64,000 nucleotides of DNA from Prosthecodimorpha staleyi (GTDB lineage Bacteria; Pseudomonadota; Alphaproteobacteria; Rhizobiales; Ancalomicrobiaceae). The DNA lies in the NCBI RefSeq assembly GCF_018729455.1, contig NZ_JAHHZF010000007.1, positions 186,001-250,000 of the forward strand, given 5' to 3'. The position numbers were made by a program, and so were the translations under genes. Of this stretch, positions 57,979 through 64,000 are shown one piece after another. Within the stretch, counting starts at the first letter, position 1. The number at the start of each line of letters is the position of its first letter. Under the pieces are notes generated by a model. That model made no database searches and was not told the origin of the DNA. It worked only from the letters and a program-made list of their open reading frames with translations.

Positions 57979-59550
57979 ATGGCGCTTTCTGCGAAGCTGG
58001 AACTGAGACAGAGCCAGTCGCTGGTGATGACGCCGCAGTTGATGCAGGCGATCAAGCTGCTCCAGCTCGGCAGCCTCGATCTGGTCGCCTATGTGGAGGC
58101 CGAACTCGAACGCAATCCGCTGCTCGACCGCGACGAAGGCGAGGAACGCCGGGCCGATCGGGAGGCGCCCGACGGCGGCGGCGCAGCCGAGGCCGGGACG
58201 GCCCCGGAGGCTCCGGCCGGTCCCGACGGTCCGGGCTCCGGCGACGGCGAGCCGTCCGCCGACTGGGCCGAGCCGAGCTTCGAGACCGCCACGGCCATGT
58301 CGGAACGGCTCGATACCGACATGACCAATGTTTTTCCGGACGACGCCGCCGGCGGCGAGCGTCCGCTCGATCCGGGCCTGATGGTCGGCGACAGCTGGGC
58401 GGGCTCCGGCGCACGCTCGGGCCCGGGCGGCGACGACGAATACAATCTCGAGGCCTTCGTGGCGGCTGAGACCTCGCTCGCCGATCATCTCGCCGAGCAG
58501 CTGGCGCTGGCCGTCACCGATCCGGTCCGCCGCCTGATCGGCCACTACCTGATCGACGCGGTCGACGAGGCCGGCTACCTGCGCACCGATCTGGATTCGG
58601 TCGCCGAGAAGCTCGGCTGCCCGGTCGCGCTGGTCGAGGAGGTGCTCGCGGTCCTGCAGGGCTTCGATCCGTCCGGCGTCTGCGCGCGCGATCTCAGGGA
58701 ATGCCTGGCCATCCAGCTGCGCGAGCGCGACCGCTACGACCCGGCCATGCGCAAGCTGATCGAGAATATCGAACTCTTGGCGCGGCGCGACTTCGCGCAG
58801 CTGCGCAAGCTGTGCGCCGTCGACGACGAGGACCTCGTCGAGATGATCGGCGAGATCAAGGCGCTCGATCCCAAGCCGGGCAACCGCTTCGGCAGCGCGC
58901 CCGTGCAGCCGGTCGTCCCGGACGTGATCGTGCGGGCCGGGCCGGACGGCGGCTGGCTGATCGAGCTCAACACCGAGACGCTGCCGCGGGTTCTTGTCAA
59001 CCAGACCTACTACGCCACCGTCGCCAAGGGGGCGAAGGGCGAGAAGGACAAGCAGTATCTGTCCGATTGCCTGCAGAGCGCCAACTGGCTGGTCAAGAGC
59101 CTCGACCAGCGCGCCAAGACGATCATCAAGGTGGCGAGCGAGATCGTCCGTCAGCAGGATGCCTTCCTGGCCTACGGCGTCCAGCATCTGCGTCCGTTGA
59201 ACCTGCGCATGATCGCCGATGCGATCGGCATGCACGAGTCCACGGTCAGCCGCGTGACGTCGAACAAGTACATGGCGACCAGCCGCGGCATCTTCGAGTT
59301 CAAATACTTCTTCACCTCGTCGATCGCCTCGTCCGAGGGCGGCGAGGCCCATTCGTCCGAGTCGGTCCGCCACCGCATCAAGGATATGATCGATGCCGAG
59401 GCGCCGAACGACATCCTGTCGGACGACACGATCGTGAAGCTCCTGCGCGAAGCCGGTATCGACATCGCCCGCAGGACGGTCGCCAAGTATCGCGAGGCGA
59501 TGAACATCCCGTCCTCGGTCCAGCGTCGGCGCGAAAAATCGCTCGGCTGA
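57979..59550 (+). CDS. rpoN: RNA polymerase sigma-54 factor RpoN
   Basis: The 523-residue protein begins with the glutamine-rich activator-interacting region (LELRQSQSLVMTPQLMQAIKLLQL), followed by an acidic linker rich in Gly/Glu/Asp, the core-binding domain (ALDPKPGNRFG), a helix-turn-helix (MHESTVSRVTSNKYM) and the RpoN box ARRTVAKYREAMNIPSS near the end. The lptB-rpoN-hpf-ptsN order is conserved in proteobacteria. Confidence 0.97.
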   Translation: MALSAKLELRQSQSLVMTPQLMQAIKLLQLGSLDLVAYVEAELERNPLLDRDEGEERRADREAPDGGGAAEAGTAPEAPAGPDGPGSGDGEPSADWAEPSFETATAMSERLDTDMTNVFPDDAAGGERPLDPGLMVGDSWAGSGARSGPGGDDEYNLEAFVAAETSLADHLAEQLALAVTDPVRRLIGHYLIDAVDEAGYLRTDLDSVAEKLGCPVALVEEVLAVLQGFDPSGVCARDLRECLAIQLRERDRYDPAMRKLIENIELLARRDFAQLRKLCAVDDEDLVEMIGEIKALDPKPGNRFGSAPVQPVVPDVIVRAGPDGGWLIELNTETLPRVLVNQTYYATVAKGAKGEKDKQYLSDCLQSANWLVKSLDQRAKTIIKVASEIVRQQDAFLAYGVQHLRPLNLRMIADAIGMHESTVSRVTSNKYMATSRGIFEFKYFFTSSIASSEGGEAHSSESVRHRIKDMIDAEAPNDILSDDTIVKLLREAGIDIARRTVAKYREAMNIPSSVQRRREKSLG

Positions 59551-59790
59551 CAGCGATCCGTCATGCGCTCGCCGCAGCGCCGACGGTCGGAACCGGCGGC
59601 GTCAGGCGGCGCGTCGGCGTCCCCGCATCGCGGGGTTCGGCCGGCCGGTTGCGCCGCAACGACCCGCATCCGGCCAAAATCGTCGGTCCGGCGGCAGAAC
59701 GGCCTGGAATCGACGCGAAGGCGCGCCATATCTTGAGTCTGGACGGATGCATCGCCGTCCTTGCGGGCGGCGACGCGGAGAATGCCGGAT

Positions 59791-59818
59791 TTGACAAGAC
59801 CAGCGGCAATGTTATGAG
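59791..59818 (+). promoter_or_regulatory. Sigma-70 promoter of hpf
   Basis: TTGACA-N16-TATGAG, 94 bases before the hpf start. The rest of the 361-base gap after rpoN (59551-59911) holds no gene that I can see. Confidence 0.72.
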
Positions 59819-59911
59819 ACCGCCCCCATTGCCGCCGCGCCTGAACGGACGGGGCAGATGAAAAAATGCGGGGCCGCCCGGTGCGGACCGTCGCCAAGGA
59901 GGTCGCATCCC

Positions 59912-60490
59912 ATGGGCTTGAGGGTTTCGGGCAAGAACGTCGACATCGGCGAATCTCTGCGCACCCATGTGGAGGGCCGGATCGCCGAGACCCTGGGCAA
60001 GTATTTCAACGGCACCTGGAACGGCCATGTCACGGTCGAGAAGGATGGCCACGGCTTCCGAACGGAATGCGCGCTCCATCTCGGCACCGGGGTGACGCTG
60101 CAGTCTGAGGGCCAGGCGCACGAGCCCTATCCGAGCGTCGACCAGGCGGCCGAGCGGATCGCCAAGCAGCTGCGCCGCTACAAGCGCAAACTGCGTGACT
60201 ATAATAACGGCAGCGCTCGCGCCGAGGCGGTCGAGGGAACCTATCGCGTCATCGAGGCGATTGCCGACGAGGACGAGGTGCCGGCCGACTACAGCCCGGT
60301 CGTCATCGCCGAGACCACCAAGACTTTGAAGACCCTTACGGTCGGCAGCGCGGTCATGGAACTCGACCTGACCCATGCACCCTTCGTGGTATTCCTGAAT
60401 GCCGGCAATGGCGGCCTGAACGTCGTCTATCGGCGCCGTGACGGAAATATCGGCTGGATCGATCCGACATTGCCTGCAACCTCGGCTTGA
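59912..60490 (+). CDS. hpf: Ribosome hibernation-promoting factor, long form
   Basis: A 192-residue two-domain HPF. The N-terminal domain (LRVSGKNVDIGESLRTHVEGRIAETLGKYF) binds the decoding centre, and the C-terminal S30AE dimerisation domain (EAVEGTYRVIEAIADEDEVPADYSPVVIAETTK and NVVYRRRDGNIGWID) joins two ribosomes into a 100S dimer. AAGGAGG precedes ATG 59912, which fixes the start. A sigma-70 promoter lies upstream. ptsN follows. Confidence 0.95.
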   Translation: MGLRVSGKNVDIGESLRTHVEGRIAETLGKYFNGTWNGHVTVEKDGHGFRTECALHLGTGVTLQSEGQAHEPYPSVDQAAERIAKQLRRYKRKLRDYNNGSARAEAVEGTYRVIEAIADEDEVPADYSPVVIAETTKTLKTLTVGSAVMELDLTHAPFVVFLNAGNGGLNVVYRRRDGNIGWIDPTLPATSA

Positions 60491-60677
60491 TCCGGTCGAC
60501 CCGGTCCGGCAGTGTCATGACCGGGCGACGCGGGGCACCCCGCTTCGCCCGGCCGGACCTTCCATCCGGTCGAACAGTACCCGATCCCGATTCCGAGCTT
60601 GACGCGCCAGACGACCCGACCCGACCGTTCCGCGCATGGCGCCGGAGCCGGCGGCGGGCTCCTTTCCGGACCCATCG

Positions 60678-61142
60678 ATGGACTTGAGCGACATTCTCGA
60701 CCTCGGCGCCGTCATCCCGGCGCTCAAGGCCAATTCCAAGAAGCAGGCGTTTCAGGATTTGGCGACGCGTGCCGCGAAGGTGACGGGGCTCGGCGAACGC
60801 GAGATCTTCGACACGATCCTGCAGCGCGAGCGTCTCGGCTCGACCGCCGTCGGACGGGGCATTGCCATTCCGCACGGCAGGATCGACGCCCTGCCGACGT
60901 TGGTCGGCCTGTTCGCACGGCTTGAGCGCCCGGTCGATTTCGACGCGATCGACGATGCGCCGGTCGACCTGATCTTCATGCTGCTGGCGCCGGAGGGCGC
61001 CGGTGCCGACCACCTGAAGGCGCTCGCCCGGGTCGCTCGGGTGTTGCGCGACCCGGCCATCGCCGCCAAGCTGCGCGCTGCCAACGATGCCGACGCGCTC
61101 TACAGCGTGCTGACCCAGCCGCTCGCCTCCCACGCGGCCTGA
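60678..61142 (+). CDS. ptsN: PTS IIA-like nitrogen regulatory protein PtsN
   Basis: A 154-residue EIIA-Ntr. The phosphorylated histidine is in GIAIPHGRIDALPT, and the motifs ALEKAL-like KKQAFQDLATRAAKVTG and IFMLLAPEGAGADHLKALARVARVLRD are conserved. ATG 60678 (MDLSDILDLG) is the family start; an upstream ATG at 60636 is not needed. It is last in rpoN-hpf-ptsN, 187 bases after hpf. Confidence 0.95.
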   Translation: MDLSDILDLGAVIPALKANSKKQAFQDLATRAAKVTGLGEREIFDTILQRERLGSTAVGRGIAIPHGRIDALPTLVGLFARLERPVDFDAIDDAPVDLIFMLLAPEGAGADHLKALARVARVLRDPAIAAKLRAANDADALYSVLTQPLASHAA

Positions 61143-61223
61143 CCGGCCTTGGCGGCCGGCCTCGACCCTCGTGAGTGTGCCGTCGGGGCTTGCGGTTTCG
61201 GCTGCGTGCCGGGCCTGCGGCGT

Positions 61224-61484
61224 TCAGTGGACGCTGACCGTCGTCAACTCGTTTTCCAGGGCGCCGGCGACCGCAACGTCGCGCGAATCCGCGAGCAGGA
61301 TCGGCGCGCCGCTGGCATTGATCAAAGCCCAGATGGTCACGCCCGGCGCGATGCGCGGCACGTTCGGGAACAGACCCGGAAGCTCTTCGGATTTGAGTTC
61401 GCGCAGATAGGCAACCTCGCCTTCGCCCAGATGGGCGAATTCGGCCGTCTCCATCACGGCCTTGGCGGCATGGTCCTCGGTCAT
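61224..61484 (-). CDS. DUF1150 family protein
   Basis: An 86-residue alphaproteobacterial protein of unknown function, recognised from LGEGEVAYLRELKSEE and PGVTIWALINASGAPILLADSRDVA near the C-terminus. The family is regularly encoded right after an Hsp20 gene, as here (101 bases downstream of the small heat-shock gene on the same strand), so it should be co-induced by heat. Confidence 0.9.
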   Translation of the reverse strand: MTEDHAAKAVMETAEFAHLGEGEVAYLRELKSEELPGLFPNVPRIAPGVTIWALINASGAPILLADSRDVAVAGALENELTTVSVH

Positions 61485-61585
61485 GTGAATTCTCCTCGAT
61501 AAGGTTCGACCCGGCGTCCGCACCGGGCGGACGTCGACGGGGTCAAGACCGGTGCGCTGCCGGTGCCCCGGTCGGCGGTCCGCCT

Positions 61586-62017
61586 TCAGTCGCTGGTCGC
61601 GATGTCGATCTTCCGGATCACCCGCTCCGGCTCCGGCCGGGCAAGATCGATCGACAGCAGGCCGTCCTTCAGCTCCGCGCCGATCACCTCAATGCCTTCC
61701 GCGAGCACGAAGGCCCGCTGGAACTGGCGCGCCGCGATGCCGCGGTGCAGGAAGTGACGGTCGCGGTCATCCTCGGTCTGGCGGCCGCGGATGACGAGCT
61801 GCTTCTCCTCCAGCGTCACGTCGAGCTGGTCGCGCGTGAAACCGGCCACCGCCAGGGTGATGCGCAGCACGTCGCCCCGGTCGCCAGGACGCAACAGGCG
61901 TTCGATATTGTAGGGTGGGTAGCCGTCGTTGGCGGCCTTGGAGACACGGTCCAGGACGCGCTCGATCTCGTCGAAACCGAGCAGAAACGGGCTCGAGAAG
62001 CCCGTGAGGCGTGACAT
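61586..62017 (-). CDS. Small heat-shock protein, Hsp20/alpha-crystallin family
   Basis: A 143-residue IbpA-type chaperone that holds unfolding proteins. The alpha-crystallin domain runs from about residue 35 (YNIERL) to 133, with VLRITLAVAGFTRDQLDVTLEEKQLVIRG, HRGIAARQFQRAFVLAEGIEV and LKDGLLSIDLARPEPE. An RpoH-type promoter lies about 80 bases upstream, with a hairpin at the start of the leader. DUF1150 follows in the same unit. Confidence 0.95.
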   Translation of the reverse strand: MSRLTGFSSPFLLGFDEIERVLDRVSKAANDGYPPYNIERLLRPGDRGDVLRITLAVAGFTRDQLDVTLEEKQLVIRGRQTEDDRDRHFLHRGIAARQFQRAFVLAEGIEVIGAELKDGLLSIDLARPEPERVIRKIDIATSD

Positions 62018-62098
62018 GATCGAGGCCCTCCGTCGAAGCGACCCGTAGGCTTCCGGACCCCTCGGGCATCCGGCCGGGTCCGGTCGGACCCGTTACCG

Positions 62099-62129
62099 CA
62101 ATATGGGTCGGCTTCGAACGAGGTTCAAG
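62099..62129 (-). promoter_or_regulatory. RpoH (sigma-32) promoter of the Hsp20-DUF1150 unit
   Basis: On the minus strand CTTGAA-N16-CCCATATTG resembles the heat-shock sigma consensus of alphaproteobacteria (CTTG-N17 or 18-CYTATNT). The transcript would begin near 62092. Its first bases can fold into GGGTCC-GACC-GGACCC (62076-62091). Confidence 0.78.
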
Positions 62130-62170
62130 ACGGTCCCGGGCGGCCGGCGGGCGCCCGGCGCCGACCGGCG

Positions 62171-63163
62171 TCAGACCGGATATTTCATCTTTGCGAGATC
62201 GTAGCCGGTCGCCGCCGCGAAGGCCCGGTTCTCCGGCCGGAAGGCTTCGATCAGCCGCTCGCGATGCGGCGTCGGATCGAACAGCGTGTTGTTCTCGATG
62301 ACCCAGCGGAATCCGGCCTCGTCGGCTTGCAGCTGCTCCGGGGTGAACATGTTGCCGCGCTTGCGCAGGGCGGTGCGGTTGCGCTTCAGCTTCATGATGT
62401 GGCTCTCGTCGGAGGCCGTGCGGCGCCGGTGCGGCAGGCCCGGCGGCATCGTGATGCCCTCGTCGGCGAAGACGCGCCGCAGCATGGACTGGTCCCCGGT
62501 CACATCTTCGAACGGCACGAAGGCGACCCGGACGCCGGCCTCCGCCGCGGCGCGCCGGACGTGATCGTAGAAGAGGCTCGCGGTGACCGAACGCCAGGAC
62601 GAGGCGGTGGCGAAGTCGTCCGATTGCTCGGACAGGAAATGTCCGAAGGTGAACGGATAGCCGGTGCGGATCAGGTGCTTCCAATAGGAGGTCAGGAAGG
62701 GCAGCTGGCTGCGCATGACCACGACCACCAGCGCCTCGGGGCCGAACAGGCGCCCCGCGGTCTGGATGATACCCTCGAGGCGACGGCGCGGCTCGTTGAA
62801 GAAGATGAAGCCGGCGCCGGACAGGACTTCGTCGGAGACCAGCAGCTTCGCCGGATCGCCCTTGAAACCGCGCACCGTGGCGTCGAGCTCGGCGCGCATC
62901 GCGGCGATTTCGCCGTCCGACAGGATGCGGTCCGACGGCAGCGCGTCACGGAAGATGTCGCGGATCGCCTTGGTCGGGTAGAGGCTCTCGCGGAAGCGCG
63001 GCGGTTCGCCCAGAAAGGTCCGGCGCATCCAGTCCCTGACCGCCTCGAGCCCCGTTGCATTCGCCCCCTTGCCCAGGAAGGTCGTGCCCCTTGCCTGGAT
63101 GAACAGGACCTGCAGGCTGGTCGATGCGCATTTCGGCAGGCCGACATGGATGATCTTGGACAT
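62171..63163 (-). CDS. Sulfotransferase family protein (second)
   Basis: A 330-residue protein with the PAPS loop at its N-terminus, HVGLPKCASTSLQ, and a second site around VVVVMRSQLPFLTSYWKHLIRTG. It is longer than and clearly distinct from the sulfotransferase at 52 kb. ATG 63163 begins the homology, although the frame is open further upstream. It starts about 250 bases from tRNA-Ser, so it may be part of an accessory insertion there. The substrate is unknown. Confidence 0.82.
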   Translation of the reverse strand: MSKIIHVGLPKCASTSLQVLFIQARGTTFLGKGANATGLEAVRDWMRRTFLGEPPRFRESLYPTKAIRDIFRDALPSDRILSDGEIAAMRAELDATVRGFKGDPAKLLVSDEVLSGAGFIFFNEPRRRLEGIIQTAGRLFGPEALVVVVMRSQLPFLTSYWKHLIRTGYPFTFGHFLSEQSDDFATASSWRSVTASLFYDHVRRAAAEAGVRVAFVPFEDVTGDQSMLRRVFADEGITMPPGLPHRRRTASDESHIMKLKRNRTALRKRGNMFTPEQLQADEAGFRWVIENNTLFDPTPHRERLIEAFRPENRAFAAATGYDLAKMKYPV

Positions 63164-63373
63164 CGGGCGCGGGTTCCTGCGCTGTTCGGACCCGGCCGGG
63201 CCGGATGCAGCGCCACCCGGTCCCCTCCGCCGGGACGGTCCCGGCGGGCTTCTCTTGGACTGGATTTCCCGCCGTGTCGACCGGAAACCGCCGGGATCCG
63301 CCATTCCACCCGCCCCGACTTCCCGATCCCGGGACCCGCTCGCCGCAATAGACGACAACCGCATGAAACCGCC

Positions 63374-63402
63374 TTGCGTACCGCCCCGACATCCCCTAAT
63401 TA
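63374..63402 (+). promoter_or_regulatory. Promoter of tRNA-Ser
   Basis: TTGCGT-N17-TAATTA with the -10 box inside the palindrome CCTAATTAGG. The mature tRNA begins 16 bases past the -10. Confidence 0.6.
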
Positions 63403-63418
63403 GGCGCCTCTATGGACT

Positions 63419-63508
63419 GGAGAGGTGGCCGAGCGGTCGAAGGCGCACGCCTGGAAAGTGTGTATACGGGAAACCGTATCGCGGGTTCGAATCCCGCTCT
63501 CTCCGCCA
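63419..63508 (+). tRNA. tRNA-Ser (anticodon GGA)
   Basis: A 90-base class II tRNA. GGAGAGG pairs with TCTCTCC (one G-U pair); G and CCA follow. The anticodon stem CACGC / GTGTG encloses CTGGAAA with anticodon GGA. The variable arm (TATACGGGAAACCGTA) is long, and the T-arm reads GCGGGTTCGAATCCCGC. Confidence 0.95.
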
Positions 63509-63782
63509 ATCAACTCAAAAATAGTTTCTCCACCCGTGATTTGGGCGGGAAAACTTCGTTAATCCCGAAGGATATGACGGAAGGCCGTGAACTAGCGGCC
63601 TTGCTGGCCGAGCCAAATTCTCCGTCTGAGGCCTGAATTCTCCGGACCTATGTACCTCGCGTCTTTAGAACACAGCTCGGGAACTGGCTGAATTCAGCCG
63701 ACTTTGAGAACGGCGAGCTTTGTACCAATTCGATTTTGCGACCAGCTTTCGAATGGAGTCCCGATGACGTTGCCCCCAGTTT

Positions 63783-64000
63783 CTATCCAGCCTTGAGTTC
63801 GTTCCGGCGGTTGGATTGGCCCTCCCGGCCGGGTTGAGCGTCGAGGGCTGACGCAGAGCTATTCACGCTTCGTAGCGTCTGATCCCGCCGCGGGTGGAAC
63901 GTGGCCGCGAAGTCCATCGGCGTCTGCCATCCAAGCTTCGAGTGCGGCCTTGTGGTGTTGTAGTCGATCCGCCGGTTGCGTGATCGTCTGCTCTCCACGG
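63783..64000 (-). mobile_element. IS3-family transposase, C-terminal end (runs off the right edge)
   Basis: The frame is open to the right edge and stops at 63783. DYNTTRPHSKLGWQTPMDFAATF is a typical end of the integrase core of IS3-family OrfB transposases, followed by a short Arg/Ser-rich tail. No start is visible, as the rest lies beyond the window. Between tRNA-Ser and this fragment, 63509-63782 has no gene and is AT-richer; the IS end must lie there, but I could not pick out the inverted repeat. Confidence 0.85.

Overview
The window is a GC-rich (roughly two thirds G+C or more) piece of an alphaproteobacterial chromosome, most likely from the order Hyphomicrobiales (Rhizobiales). Three things point there: the gene order mnmE-mnmG-rsmG-parA-parB, the leuS-lptE-holA and rnd-lptC-lptA-lptB-rpoN-hpf-ptsN blocks, and several alphaproteobacterial regulatory signatures. 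Those signatures are a GAAC-N7-GAAC LexA box, a TTAA-N7-TTAA CtrA box, an alpha-type RpoH promoter and a DUF1150-Hsp20 pair. Both edges cut genes: mnmE on the left and an IS3-type transposase on the right.

Layout. 1-7 kb: tRNA modification and chromosome partitioning, with three parS sites spaced about 2.2-2.6 kb apart, two of them inside reading frames as the peptide VSRET, then a small membrane protein, a DUF4893 protein and a minimal zincin. 7-12.4 kb: yggS, divergent from leuS-lptE-holA. 12.4-19.7 kb: an SOS-controlled mutagenesis cassette imuA-imuB-dnaE2 whose proteins carry low-complexity insertions. 19.8-25.2 kb: aminotransferase-ftsK-lolA on the minus strand behind a CtrA box. 25.5-38 kb: small secreted proteins, Nudix, ccmC-ccmD-ccmG, several hypothetical genes, acetyl-CoA synthetase, GGCT-like, VOC and ornithine cyclodeaminase-like enzymes. 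37.6-41.7 kb: rpsA-sppA-ihfB-lapA. 41.7-46.8 kb: an IS66 remnant and a copper-resistance cluster (CusF-like protein, cupredoxin, multicopper oxidase, TolC protein, lipoprotein, Cys/His-rich exported protein) between cmk and rpsA, which are neighbours in most proteobacteria. 46.8-50.3 kb: cmk, fzlA, uppP and an NDUFA9-like protein. 50.5-54.7 kb: accessory genes around tRNA-Leu (trypsin with an LprI-like tail, sulfotransferase, glycosyltransferase, single-domain response regulator). 54.8-61.1 kb: rnd, lptCAB, rpoN, hpf, ptsN. 61.2-64 kb: Hsp20-DUF1150, a second sulfotransferase, tRNA-Ser and the edge of an IS3 element.

How the parts work together. Most of the window is conserved housekeeping: ribosome and tRNA function, segregation, division, and envelope lipid and lipoprotein transport. 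Accessory material sits in a few discrete places: the gap between cmk and rpsA, and the surroundings of the two tRNA genes. The observations I rate most worth following are the parS sites coded as VSRET, the trypsin/LprI-like fusion, the copper island with an IS66 scar that leaves rpsA with its own promoter and a long leader, and the insert-bearing mutasome proteins. I saw no CRISPR array and no prophage.
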